Shown here: one piece after another, positions 47,901-62,900 of the stretch
Layout: each line of letters starts with the position of its first letter
How positions within the stretch are numbered: the stretch's first letter is position 1
Origin: Solen grandis
Lineage: Eukaryota; Mollusca; Bivalvia; Adapedonta; Solenidae
Length of the DNA stretch: 64,000 bases
Assembly: GCA_021229015.1 (NCBI GenBank)
Contig: CM037788.1
Location: 38,402,024 to 38,466,023, forward strand
Direction: 5' to 3'
Notes under the pieces: generated by a model
The model's input: only the letters and a program-made list of their open reading frames with translations
The model's database searches: none
Told to the model about the DNA's origin: nothing
Program-made: the position numbers and the translations under genes

Positions 47901-50900
47901 TGTCATTGACTCAGAACAATGAAAATTTTATGGCATATATTTCAAACCATGTGCTTTCGGATGCAATGAATTTCATATTCATATGACGTCACATTACGTC
48001 AGATTTGACGTCAGGTGAAAAAGTTTGTTCGCGGTCTACAGCCATTATTTCTGGACCGATTTTCATCAAAATTTCACAGAATGTGTATGTTAGGCTCTAG
48101 TTGTGCATCCCTGTGTCCGTTTTTCAAAATTCGAAAAGTCTTTGGTTCAATAGCGAATCCAAGATTCGAACCAAGGTCGTAAATTTTTAAGTGCTCATAA
48201 AATCTGTCCTATTTAAGATAGAAAGTTGATATTTAGTCAGTATATAGGTCTCTAGAAGTTTTAAACATTTTGTGAAAATAAATGTCATATGACGTCACGT
48301 GACGTCATTATATGATAATGTATTTCTAATATTAACAAGAATATTTCTATATGTTGAAATTGTCGAAGGACAATGAAAATTTAATGACACATGCTTCAAA
48401 TGCTGAAATTTTGATTTCTATGAATTTCATATGCCTATGACGTCATATGATGTCACACTTGAAATATGCAACAAAAGTTTGTACGCGGTCTACAGCCATT
48501 GTTTATGAACCGATTTTCATCAAAAAAATAAATTTTTAATCTTATAAAATTGTTTTTTGAGATAGAAAAGTGATATTTGGTCAGTATATAGGTCTCTGGG
48601 AGTCTTAAAGATTTTGTGAAAATAAAGGTCATATGACGTCACGTGACGTTATTATATGATAATGTATTTCTAATATTAACAAGAGTATTTCTATATGTTG
48701 AAATTGTCGAATTGCAATGAAAATTTAATGACAAATGATCCAGACGCTGAAATTTCGATTTCAATGATTTTCAGAAGCCTATGACGTCATATGACGTCAC
48801 ATTTGAAATTGACTACGAAAGTTTTAACACGGTCCAGAGCCATTATTAATGGGCCGATTTTCATCAAAATTTCACAGAATGTGTATATTACGTTGTTATT
48901 GTGTATACCGGTGTCCTTTTTTTCAAAATTCGAAAAGTCCAAGCATCTATGGCGGATCCAATATTCGAACCAAGGACGTCAATTCTTAAATGCTTATAAA
49001 AACTGTCCTATTTGAGATAGAAAGTTAAAATTTTGTCAGTTAGTAGGCCTCTGGGCGTCTTAACAATTATGTAAAAATAAACGTCATATGACGTCACGTG
49101 ACGTCATTTTTTTATTATTATTATTCTTTTCTTCTTCCTAACTAAACGCTTATTTTAATATGTTGCAATAGTCCTAGGACGATGAAATTTTTATGGGTTA
49201 TTAGGCACGTGAGGAAATTTTGATTTCACCCCTACTGCATATATGTAGCCATATCTCAATAAATATCGATTTTTGTAAATATATGTATGAATAAGAATTA
49301 TAGCTGAATAATTGACATTTCCAAAGATATTTAGTTTATTAAAATTGGTTTACGCAATACAAAGTTATAAGCAAAAAAACTAAATGAAATGAAGCTAATT
49401 TTGCTGATAATATGCAGTTTTCTTGACGTTTAACAGTCAATATCTCAGTAACGACTGAAGATAAGTTTATACATTATGCGTATAAAATGTAGCATGTTTT
49501 AAGAGCTTTCTAACGGTACCAAGTTTATTGAAATTGGACTTCATATAAGAAAGTTACATGGAAAATAAGATATTTCATAATCATGCATCATAAAAATATG
49601 GAAAAGGTCACGCACAGGGGTCACCAAGCTTAAATACTTGCGCAACGACTTAAAAAAAAAAAAAAAAAAAAAAATATCAAATTGCAATTGATGGGCTATA
49701 TCTTGATTTTTTTTTTTTGTTGTTGGTGTTTTTTGTCGAATGTTGACTGTTTCCAAAATAAGCATTGAAGTTAATACATGTACAACGGCACAAGACAAAA
49801 ATCCGTATTTGCAACACTATGTAGCTAGCGAGCAGTTTGCAAGCCTTGAAAAATTCACACGCAGCCCCACATTTTAGACCATCTAAAAACTGCATTGTTA
49901 TGCTAACGATATTCATATTGCATCAGTTTGTAGGCTGGGATGTTACCTTTCAAAATATCACCATAGTTCGAAATTCCAGGAATTTATAGCAAAACTACGG
50001 AAGCCCAAACACGCCAAAATCGCTAAATACGATTAACTACGTTACAGGTGTCGAAAGGATATAGCACTATACAAATATTCAATACTTCTTCCTAATGAGG
50101 CTAAAATTAAACAAGGTTACAACTGAGCTGGAGTGATGAAATTCTATGTGTGATGAAAGTTAGAAACTTACATTTGAACACTGTTTCATTTTTCTTTCAT
50201 GTCATATGACATAGTATAAATGTTGTATGTAAACTACATGTGCAAGATATGGGCGGACTTTTATTAAAATTCACAGAATGTGTTCTATTTGTGCTATTTT
50301 ATATAGAAATAGAGGAGATAGAAAGTTGCAATTTGGACAGATTATCTATTATGTCATCTTCTATATATACTATATAAAGCAGATGTTGCAGAAAGTCCTA
50401 TCATTCGTTTAAACGAATGACATCTAGTTAAAACTGACTTAAATAGCTATTTTATCATTCTTTGAGAGTTTGTTATTATATATTACCTACTTGTGCAAAA
50501 CATCAATTATTGAAGTACAAGATTAGAGCCATAATGTACAGTCCTGTGATTTTCATCTAAGATTTATTTTCCATAGGATTTCACTGAAGCAAATATATTA
50601 AGGCTAAGAATAATTTAGAGAGATGAATATGATGAGGATATTCCTGCTGTAGATATTAAGATGTATATTAGATACCAGCCCTTTTGTTACTAAATAGAAT
50701 TTAGGTGAAATTTGAGATTCCTTTAGGATTCATTTCATTGATTATGATTACATAAACTGTTACTTCAGAATCCTGTTGGATATTTTTTACAGTATGCTAT
50801 CTGTTATTTCATGTAAATATCTTTCTCAGCTATAGACTTACCTTTCTCCAACTTCACATAGATAATAGGAATGTCATTACCTTTAAATGAAATCAGAGGT

Positions 50901-53900
50901 AACTTTATAGTCCTAAGGGAAATACTTTGTGAAAACAGGAAAGCTCTACTATCAAATACAGTGTCTATTACTGTTAATTTCATTATACTAGGGTACTGTT
51001 CACCCCTGGGCTTTTTAATTTTATATGAAAAAATTGAGCTTGCAAAAAAAAAACCTTGATTTAATGCCTCTCATATCCACTTACTAAAAAGTTTTTTCTT
51101 CAACAAGTAGAAATTTTGTTTTTGAAATTAATTCATTAGCTTGTCTGTGTGTCAAAAGTTTTGTTGTCTTTGGCAGCAGTGGCATTGTAAAAAACTTAAA
51201 CCTTGGCCATACCTTCTAAACTGTGATACCATTTGTCATTAATTTCACATACGTATTCACTCATACAATGGCTTCATTCTCATCTAGGGCCATAACTCTT
51301 AGTCCCATTTTTACCTTATTGATCTTCTCTTTTTTTTAAAAAAAATACAACAATAAAACTAACAGATAAGAGTTGGCATCAGTATGTGATGTGGTGCTCT
51401 TGTTTAAGGATTAAGGTTAATTCTATTTTTGTGTGTAAGCAAAGGTGACACATAGGGATCACTTTTCCATCGTCTGTCTGTCCACCCATCTGTCTGTCAC
51501 ACTTTAGCAGGTGACACATGTGTTCCAGAGAACATTCTTGTTTGTTAGTACAAGAATTTGATGCCTTAATGTTGATGTAGTTTATATACCTGAAATTGTG
51601 GCCTGGCTTGATTTACATCAACCATGGTAAGTGATAAAACATACATAAATACTTAGAGGCAAATTTCATAATTTTTGTTTCCTAATAAGAATACCAAAAT
51701 AATTTAAATCGAAGCAAAGGTTGTAATAATTATTAAGATAATGATGTGTATCAATTAGGTCATAATGTTATATACTTGGTATTAAATATTTGGGTATTTT
51801 TATTAACCAAACATGAATGATATACTTTGCCTCGAAATATTTAAGTATTTCTTAGTGCTAATTATATGTAATGTTGGTGGAATTAGAGCCAGATTTTTTC
51901 CCCTAAAAATTGAGTTGGGAGCCTTAATTAGATGAGGAGGGGGTAGAGGATTGTGATGACATTGAAGTTTTCTGTTCTCGCTTACAAATTTCTCTGATTT
52001 CATTCTTCTATAGTTTACACCAGTAAGACCATAGTCACCAGGCTTGAATTCTGCAACAATAATTATTGATACTAATAATAAATATGGTTCTTACCAATTG
52101 CACATTTCTTGTTTTACGAAATATTTAACCCTTTCCCTCATAGAGGACACCATGAAAAGACCTATGCGAACAGCATAAAACCAGATCAGCCTGCGAGTAA
52201 CTCGCAGGCTGATCAGGTTTTATGCTGTTCGCTGCTCCTCAGTGGTCTGGAAATGAGGATTTTGTAATTAAATTTGGTAAGGTTTAACTGTGGTTTTCTG
52301 CAGATCAGGCTTTATGTGATACCTATTGAGTGCTTCAAAATGAGTCTATATGAGGGAAAGGGTTAAGTAAATTAGTAATTTAATATGATCAGATAACCAA
52401 CAATATTAGCTGGAAACTGAAATATATAGATCCACTTCACAAAATTGGGGGCTGATAGAGGAATCATGCTCATCATGTTCTGTCACATCATGTTCCTTCA
52501 TGTCACAGTGTACACTCACTTTACAAGAGGACAAGGAGGGATGTGGGGATATCCATCACCTTTAGTTATAGTTCTTGGTTTAGAAAAGGGGGACAAGAAT
52601 GATAAAAATATTCCTAAGTATTTAACCCTTCCCTCATATAGACCCATTTTGACGCACTCAATAGGTACCACATAAAGCCTGATCTGCAGAAAACCACAGT
52701 TAAACCTTACCAAATTTAATTATAAAGTCCTCATTTCCAGACCATTGAGGAGCAGCGAACAGCATAAAACCTGATCAGCCTGCGAGTTATGTTGTTCGCA
52801 TAGGTCTTTTCATGGTTTCCTCTGTGAGGGAAAAGGTTAACTCCTTATGGCATATAGACTCAATTTGCAAATTGGCAAACAGAGCAGAGATATATCCAGG
52901 ATTCTTATGATCAGAGTCTCCTGTTTGCTCATACACTATTGTTGCTCAGATTCTACATAGTCTACATGACAAAGAAAATGAATTGTTTTATATACTAATT
53001 TTTGTAAATCAGTGTTCATCAAGTCATAATTTGTACATGAATATTCATTAGGTAATGGATTAAGTATTACTCGGAACAAAGTTAGGCCAGTGAAATTGGT
53101 AACAGGTAGGTCAACAAAAGTTATAAAATTTAGGGTTTTAATTGTCCAAACCCAGAGCTGAGAAAAATCTCTAGCAGAGAATTTGTGTGAAGCAAGGATC
53201 CAGTATTCAACTGAAATTGAGAAGGAATTAGAAGGAGAAAACTGTTACACCTAAACACCCTGTGATTGCAGTACTGTCCAGTGACTACCCTTCCTGTCTG
53301 ATAACATTGATGCGCTACCCACCTGTTGGAGATATCCACTACTTCATAGAGAAGGCACGGCACCTGCGAGATCCCCATGTAAGTATACTGTTTCTTAAAG
53401 TTTGTACTCTTCCTGTTGTCCCATTCTATTTAAGAATGGTATCATGCTATCTCTGTTGTACATAGTATGGGTTTGCATGCAGAAGGAAGGAAGGATACAT
53501 GCTTTTTGGCAATAAGGAATTTCTGCCCAGACATTTCTAGTGTGGTGACATTCCATTGTTGATGTGTGTGTTGATGTGTGTGGTGTCCATTCCATTTGTC
53601 CATTTCTTGTGAAATAAAAAAATAAGAAAAGTAGTAGATATGGAAATTTACAAAATGTTACAGTAAGTATAGATGTTACAATTTGAAAATGATTTGTGTA
53701 AATTTGTATATATACCTTTCCAGCTTTTACATCACAATTTAAACCTTGTCTTAAACCTAGGGGATTACATTGTATTTCCCATTCATGACCAGATAAACAA
53801 AGACATGTATACTTTTGTATAAACAAGCCAATTATTGATCATATGATATTCTAGTGTAACTATGATAAAAAGTATTGGATAATCCAATTACTTCATTTGA

Positions 53901-56900
53901 ATATTTCCATAAACATAGGAAATGTCCATTAGCCAGTGGATGACATGATCACTTTGTATACTTGCAGCAAGTCCCCCGGCCCCCCACCTACACCTACCAG
54001 TCTGTACAAACTGCCGAGAGGACTAAGCCTAAACCTGCCAAACGTAAGCTGATCTATATACTCTCTACATATACTTGATCAAAGACTACCGGTATATATT
54101 TAGTAACCTTTATAGGGGAAATTACCTATACTGATACATATACTTTACATATGTGTATAAATCAATGGCTATAATATAAACATACTCTGGAATAACAAAC
54201 ACAGTAGTTTTTCCAAGTTCCATGTAGGTGCAAACAGATTTTTACCATTAGAAATGAACAAAGGTCCACAAAGATTAACATTAGAATTATTGTTATACTG
54301 CATGCTTTCCAGCAACAATTTCATGAACACCTTGTTTGTACCTACATGGAAAACCCATTTATGTGAGTTCCAGATATACAGCTTTTCAGGGGAGGTAACC
54401 TTTGTTCCATTAGAAGAAAATTAGAGAACAGTTACATTTCATTAAAAAGTCATAGAACATGTAGAAAAGGCACACCTTTAGTTGTGGTTACTCTTGAAAA
54501 TACAATTTTCTATGACTGGTTTGAAAGGAAAAATGATCTTGCAAAAAACAACAACACAACAATTAATGTCTTCTAAGAAAATAAGCAAATATCCTCTATA
54601 TTTTATACCTTTTGAGAACAACTTACTTAGCTTCACTTAAGAAGTTATTTGATACCATTTTTCTGTAATAATAAGTAATATGAAAAAATGATTACAAATA
54701 AATTTCAGGGTATTCACCTATTGCTTATTGCTCACTGTATATTGCTTTGAGAAGGTGTTGGAAATGATGGGTAAGGAAAAAAATAAAAGAAGGAAAAAAC
54801 AGGAAAAGACACAAGAAACTAATACAACATTTACCAAAATCATTAATGTTCATGGGTATAGGTGATTTTTTCCCCAAACTCTGGCACAGTAGATTGGATC
54901 TGCATCACTCATTGTCACACTGAGTAACCACATGACCATGGTGTGTACTGTACCAAAAGTCACACTATTTATTGCCTGCATTTTAGCTGAATCTCAGCTA
55001 TTTTTCAACTCATTGTGGCAGAGATCTGTGCAAGATCTCCTGTGTTGGAGTTGTTTTTTTCTCACAAAAGCTGTTCATTTAATAGACCTCTTATTTTTTT
55101 AAACATTAATTCTTGAACATAGGTTCTCATGAAATGGACTGTATAACAGATTTTTTTTAAACAAATTAAATGTTAGTGAAAAAAATGATTTTACGGGTTG
55201 TTCGAAGTATATAGCTGTGATTTACGGTACTTGCAGCCCAGCCCAGTAGCCGGGCACGTGGCAGCTCCCATACCATACAGAACATAACCCGCAAAATCTA
55301 CCCATCATCCCGGCCCAAATCTCTCTCTGTCTCGGGTCGACAAAAAATGTCCAAATCCTCGAGTGAGCCTATGAATCTTCAGACAGATATATCGCCAGGT
55401 ACACTAGGTGTTGTTGCCATGGTGACTTGTCGTAGCTAGGCATGCATGTCTATGTCATGGGTTTTTTTTTGTACAGCATATCACCTTTTATAATTTGTTA
55501 TGCAATTTTACATCATGTTTTTTGGTGTATACTATGAACTGGATCAACAGCCGTCCTGACGTCTTATACTGTGGTACTTTCTCATCCTGGATGCTTCGAC
55601 ATCTTTAAAATTATGTCTGCACCACGATTTGATGTTTTATATACTTGGTGTATAACTCTGCTTGTTCTAATTTTATATCTACATTAGTGTAATTAATTCA
55701 TATTGCTGATGTGTTTGGGGTTTTACCATCACTGCCACAGTATTTGAGTCATAAAGTGACATCCAGCTGTCTGCATGTTGGGATATAGTTTATAGGTCTG
55801 CCTAGATGTTTTGAGCATGATGCTGGGAAAAGAATCTATAGATACATAAGTATAACTTAAATGCAAACTTAGACTTTATTTTTGTCATTATTTGTTCATT
55901 AGAAATAAGGCATTACACATTGTAACATTTGGATATGAAAAGTAACTATGGTTTTGTTCAGTTTAAAGGCCCATTATTCTTCCAAAAGCTGTGTTTATTC
56001 TGCAGACAAAAAACTAAAATGTGTGTTACAGATTTGTTAGGAGGTGCAATCAGTATTCGTTGATGACAACATTACTATACCATGCATAAATAAGGAAGAA
56101 TATTTAACTTAAGATCATTCAATTGCTTACAGAGATAGCTGATTTGTATATTTCGTATATTTTCGTCAATTATCTAACCTTATCTAATGGATCACAAGTG
56201 CATAAATTGATAACATAGCAGATAAACAATTTGTGGTTTGGCGACGGTTTTTCAAATTCAAATTATTTTCGATTAAGGACCGTCTTCGGGAATACTCGCC
56301 AATGCAAAATATAAACAATGAGAGTATTTTGACATCCATCCAAAATACTGACATAATTTGATCAACATATCCAATGCATTAAACTGTTTTTACAGCAGAT
56401 ATTTTCACATGTACCATTTGTGTTATTCTACAATATGTCATTTTTATATTATCTATTCTTTTCCATGAAAATTGTATCATATCAAAATATAATGGGCCTT
56501 TAAGGTATTTTCCTTTATTTTCTATCTGTGTTGTGATTCAGTCAGTGATTTGTAGTACATACATCTTTTGTTGGTTTCTGTTTTTAACAGGGTTTTCCAT
56601 CAGAAAAATCTGGTTATAGTATGACAGCAGGAGGATAGGCGAGCAAGCTTGTCTCAACTTTTCTTTGCCTGGATCGTAACTTTATCATGCTCAAGATATT
56701 GTAAAATTACTTGGTACAATTGTTCAACAGAATGAGATGGCATGCAGGGGAGTGACCAAGGTCTGTAGTTCAAAAGGTCATGGTTGTGCTTAGAGGTTAA
56801 AGGTATCTTACTTCTATATTGAAAACCTGGATTTTGAGGAGTTTCCACATTTCTTTTTCTATATATGTTGTTGTTGTTTTTTATTCGAATTTGTTTATTT

Positions 56901-59900
56901 CTAGCACTATTTCTTCAATGGAGTGAAGAAATACAGACATGTTAGTGTCATGCATGCAGTGTTTTCATCCCTGTGCACAAGCAGTTTTTTACCAATATAT
57001 TTATTATGTCATAATTTAAATCATATTTTCTTTTGTTTTGCATTACTAGCACAATACAGTTATATCTTTGTCAATATTTAATCAAATATATGTTTTCATA
57101 TTGGGACATGCTGTGTGCAGTTTATATTTTAGTAATTATATGTTCATTTAAATAAGACTTCAAAAAATTTATAACTTGATAAAATGTACATTAAAGATAG
57201 ACTCTACAACTTATTTCAATTCCTTTTCCTAATGTGCATAGGCTGAAAAAAAAAATGAATAAATTGCTGTCTGCACAGCAAATAAAAATTAATTGTCTCA
57301 CATACCATTTAAAGTTAAGTAAATTAATATTCATGTATATATACATCAAAAATACATGCATGAATATTCAGAGGGTAAAATCACTTCTCTCAAGTTGGTG
57401 GAGAGGAAAATTCTTGGGTAAATAGCAGTTTTGAGGAAAACTGCACCAAGTTAAAGAAACTTTCAGAAGGGTAGATGCCTTTGAATGTTTCTAGAGAAAG
57501 AAGGTTATCTGAATGCATAAAGGTTCAAAGTTTTTAGACTTTAAAACTGTGAAAGCCAGGACTGGTATAGCATATTATTATCAGTTGTCATCCATATAAA
57601 TAATAAAACTGAAAGCAAATGATCTACTAGATGGGCTAAAAAAGAACTAAAACTAAATTTTAAAAATTGAGTTTGCCAAAACTGATAGTTAATAAAAGTT
57701 TGAAACTTAATATTTGCAAAACATTTGGTTTCTATATTGACAGTAAGCCCCACTCCAGGGGAAGTGCCACAGCACAAGCGAGGTTCATCGGCCAGCCTGT
57801 CCCAGGTGGAGGACACTATGTTCCGGTCAGCTCAGTCCTCTGCCAGCTTCGGGACGCAGAGTCTGCGGTCAGCTGTCTCAACGCCTGGTGATGGTCCATC
57901 AGTGAATGGAAGCCCGACCAAGTTCTCAACCCTCCCAGGCCGAACCAGGAGCAAATCTAAGAAACACTCCCCACCCACCACTGTTAGTAATACAGTGTTT
58001 ATTTTCTCTAATGTAAAATGATCTTGTTTTAGGTTGCTGGCTTTTCCCTGTTGTTTTTAGCTCACATGAGCACAACGTGCTCAAGGTGAGCTTTTCTGAT
58101 CGCCTTTTGTCCGGCGTCCGTCGTCCGTGCGTCCGTGCGTGCGTGCGTCCGTGCGTCCGGCGTCAACAATTGCTTCAAACAACATCTCCTCCTAAACGGC
58201 TTGGCCAATTTGAAAAATATTTTGCAGGAATGTTCCTTGGATGAAGCTCTACTAAAGTTGTATAAATGGTTCTGGTCCATTGCATAATTAGGTCACAGGA
58301 GCTAAAAATAGATTTTAAAAATGAAAATTTAAAAAATCTTCTTCTCTGAAACCACAAGGCCTAGCCTTTAGATATTTGGTATGTAGCATCATCTTATGGG
58401 CCACTACCAAGATTGTACAAATCATAGCCCTATGGTGATAAATGACCCCGCACCAGGGGTCACTTGTTTTACATAGAGTTATATAGGAAAATCTTAAAAA
58501 ATCTTCTTCCATGAATGCATAAGGCCTAGAGCTTAGATATTTGGTATGAAGCATCATCTTATGGGCCACTACCAAGATTGTACAAATCATAGCCCTATGG
58601 TGATAAATGACCCCGCACCAGGGGTCACTTGTTTTTACATAGAGTTATATAGGAAAATCTTAAAAAATCCTCTTCTATGAATCCATAAGGCCTAGAGCTT
58701 AGATATTTGGTATGTAGCATCATCTTATGGGCCACTACCAAGATTGTACAAATCATAGCCCTATGGTGATAAATGACCCCGCACCAGGGGTCACTTGTTT
58801 TACATAGAGTTATATAGGAAAATCTTAAAAAATCTTCTTCCATGAATGCATAAGGCCTAGAGCTTAGATTTTTGGTATGAAGCATCATCTTATGGGCCAC
58901 TACCAAGATTGTACAAATCATAGCCCTATGGTGATAAATGACCCCGCACCAGGGGTCACTTGTTTTACATAGAGTTATATAATCTTCTTCCATGAGCTTA
59001 GATATTTGGTATGAAGCATCATCTTATGGGCCACTACCAAGATTGTACAAATCATAGCCCTATGGTGATAAATGACCCCGCACCAGGGGTCACTTGTTTT
59101 ACACAGAGTTATATAGGAAAATCTTAAAAAATCTTCTTCTATGAATCCATAAGGCCTAGAGCTTAGATATTTGGTATGTAGCATCATCTTATGGGCCACT
59201 ACCAAGATTGTACAAATCATAGCCCAATGGTGATAAATGACCCCACACCAGGGGTCACTTGTTTTACATGTTAAATAGGAAAATCTTAAAAAATCTTCTT
59301 CTATGAATCAATAAGGCCTAGAGCTAAGATTTTTGGTATGTTGTAGCATCTAATGGTTCATTACAAAGATTTTCAAAGTCTTGGCCCTACGGTGATAAAT
59401 GACCCTGCGCCCAAGTCTTCTCTGAAACCATATGGCCCATTGCTTAGGTATTTGGTGTGTAGTATTGTCAGGGGTAAAATGTTTTAGATTAAGTTATATC
59501 AGAATCCTTGTCTGTTTAAAAACCTTGACATCAGTTGAAGCAATGGTACTCAGGTGAGCGATTCAGGGCCATCATGGCCCTCTTGTTTTTAGCTCACCTG
59601 AGCACGAAGTGCTCAAGGTGAGCTATTGTGATAACCTTTTGTCCGTCGTCCGTGCGTGCGTCCGTCCGTCGTCAACAATTTCCTTTAAACAACATCTCCT
59701 CCTGAACCGCTGAAGGGATTTTGACCAAACTTCACAGGAATCATCCTTATGATGCCCTCTATCAAAGTTGTACAAATTATTCAGATTGGTTGAAAAAGTA
59801 GGTCACAGGAGCTAAAAATAGATTTTAAAAACTCAAACTTTGAAAATCTTCTTCTGCAAAACTGCAAGGCCTAGAGCTTAGATATTTGGTATGTAGCATC

Positions 59901-62900
59901 ATCTTATGGGCCATTACCAAGATTGTACAAATCAAAGCCCTATGGTGATAAATGCCCCCGCACCAGGGGTCACTTGTTTTACATAGAGTTATATAGGAAA
60001 ATCTTTAAAAGGCCAAAATAGCCCTATGGTGATAAATGCCCCCGCACCAGGGGTCACTTGTTTTACATAAGTTATATAGGAAAATCTTAAAAAATCTTCT
60101 TCTTAAATCCATAAGGCCAGAGCTTAGATATTTGGTATGTAGCATCATCTAATGGTTCATTACCAAGATTGTTCAAAGCATAGCCCTATGGTGATAAATG
60201 CCCCCGCACCAGTGGTCACTTGTTTTACATAGTTACATAGGAAAAGACCTAGAGCTTAATCTATAGATTTGATGTGAAATATTGTCTAGTGGTCCGTACC
60301 CACATAATTCATATAGACCAATCATAAAAAAAATATTTTGCAATATACTAGTTTGAGAGATTATGACTAGATAATGGTTAAAATTTGGCCCTTGATTGAA
60401 TCACTTTTTACTTTAAATTACATACTTGATATATGTTTTATATTAAAATCAGTATCTTTAAAAAAATGATAAAAAGACTAAGAGAATATATTGTTTCAAT
60501 TGTATATTAAATAAAAGTTTTCTTTAAGAAAGATATGAAAGTACAGATAATCGTATTGTTGGTAATAAAAACACATTCGGTCGTTTTAGGTTATAATATT
60601 ATTAACCAATGAAAAATTAGGAAACTATTCAGCCCTCCATTTCCGGTTTCAGTTTGATAGGTATACGATTCTCTTCAGAAATTTCAACGAATTATCGAAG
60701 ATCATTAATCTAATAGACCTAAAAAACGATTGAAAAGTAGGTCAGTAGGTCAAATCTTAGAAAAATCTTGTTTACACATAAGAGGCTACAATTTTGATTC
60801 AGTCTTCCTCGAACTTGGTCAGAATGTTTGTCTTGGTGATATCTTGAACCAGTTCTAAAATGGGTCAGGTTGGATCCAAAAGTAGGTCAGTAGGTCAAAT
60901 CTTAGAAAAACCTTGTTTACACACTGGAGGCCACAATTTTGATTCAATCTTCCTCAAACTTGGTCAGCACAAATGTCCTCAGGTGAGCGTCTTTAGGGCC
61001 ATCTTGGCCCTCTTGTTATATATAAAGAGAATATTTTCAGATGTTTAGGAGTTTTCATTTAGAAAGTTTCAGTGTCAATGAAATCCTTTGGTTGTTTTCA
61101 GTTTGTGTCAAACAGTATAACACATTTAATGAGTGTTAGACATCTACCAAACCATAACTTAGTTGAATTTCGCATCCTCCACTTAAGTAACACATTCTTT
61201 TTCTCTGCTTTAAGATCATGTTTTGGGTAAAGTATTTCTCATATTCTATCTGATTTTGTTAAGATTAAGTTAAAAACGATTATGAATAGATCTCACCTAG
61301 TACAAGCTTGGCTTTTGTTAATTTTTCTGTAATGATATTTTTCTTTTGCTTGACCCTCATGACCAAATTTAATTACTTTGACCCCATTTTTGACTACTAT
61401 TATCCCATGTTTGACCCTCAAGATCTCATGTTTGACACTTATGATTTCATATTTTACCTCTGTGTTTGACCTTGTGACCCTGTTTTTTCTGCTATAACCC
61501 CATGTTTGACCTCTATTTTCACCAGGCTGAGGAAGATTCCTCCCCTGACATGAGCGCATTGCGGGGACTGCTGAATGACAAGGAGTCCATGTGTAAATAC
61601 TGCTCCAGTAAACTGGACCATCATATTGGTGAGCTTTGACCTTCACCTTTCACCTTGCCATGTGACCTTTATAAATATTTAGTGCATATCCATTATGACA
61701 CTGTTTTGGAGCTCAATTTCATTTTCTTTTTTCATATTAGCGGTATGGCCATTAACCTCCGGTGGAGAGTTTTTCACCACCAGAATTAGCCATGTACTCC
61801 TAAAATTGTAGGGACTCTCTATATGAAGGTTACGTAGTTAAGTAAAATCAGCAATTTCACCCCAAGTTTCAACTTGGTGGGCATCCTGATTGATCAGTTT
61901 AACTACATAATAAAGATATAGGGATTTGGATTTATAGTAATTCAGTATCTGTTATATTGAGTCCTACTACAGCCATGCACTGTAGATCCAATTTAATGCT
62001 ATTTTGGGGTGGTCCAAATCTAGTTACCACTTTATATTGGACTATTGTATACAATTTTAGCAAATGAGTAACAGTTTGTGACATAGTTGTATTTGCATTA
62101 TATTGGAGTTTGTTGTAATGGATCTCTACTATACATTTACAAGCATAATAAATGTATATGTATGCACAGGATGAGAAAGATAAGTGGACTGGGACTCTAC
62201 CCAGAACTTCTTGCACACAGGGCAAGTTTTCTTCTGACTGAGCTAACAGACCACTCATACAAAATTCTTCCACCATTAACATCATTGTGTTTACTTAAAT
62301 TTACAGGTATCTATATTGATGGAAACCTAAATTCAGCACATTCTATCCATATTTTGCCAATGAGATTATTTGGTTACATTTGCTTTTTATTGATTATTTG
62401 AAAAGCGCTGCTCCTATTTGTGCCTGATGATGTAATGGGGGATATCTGGACCAGTGGAAACTCTGTCTTACAGTTCTTACAGCAATCTTTCAATATTGCA
62501 ATGTGTCAGGATTTCTCTTTTTAGCTACAATTTCAAAATAATCAATATACTGGATAATCAATGCTAGTCCTAAGAAATTATGATATAGAATGTTCTTATC
62601 CACCAGTTCTAAGATTTCGATCTTGCATATTTTGATTGAAATGTACTCATTAATATATGAAGCATGAAGATTTTTTCAATGTGACATTTAGCTTGGTTGT
62701 CACTTGTTTGTTCACAAAAATCTGTCGAAATTTCTTCTTTAAAGTGACATCTTTATAAATGTCAGTGTGACATTTTTGGTTATAATGTCTGTGCTAGCCT
62801 TTTACCTCATGAATATTTATGTACAAGTTCATGACCTGATGAATCTAAATTTACAGAACTTTAAATAGCATGAAAAAACAATGGATTTTTCTTTGCTGAG

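Noticed and set aside
47788..50431. Full retrotransposon
   Set aside because: No reverse transcriptase, integrase or transposase signature in any frame; treated as a non-autonomous repeat.
53395..53826. 143-codon minus-strand open frame
   Set aside because: Overlaps intron 13 and the edge of exon 13, low-complexity F/L/Y content, no family match.
55237..55246. Alternative acceptors AG at 55241 and 55246 for exon 15
   Set aside because: Both shift the reading frame relative to exon 14 and lead to a stop; the acceptor ending at 55236 keeps a 54-codon open exon.
58315..59220. Minus-strand frames repeating the same peptide
   Set aside because: They follow the 165-bp tandem units and share their indels; transposon interior, not a gene family.
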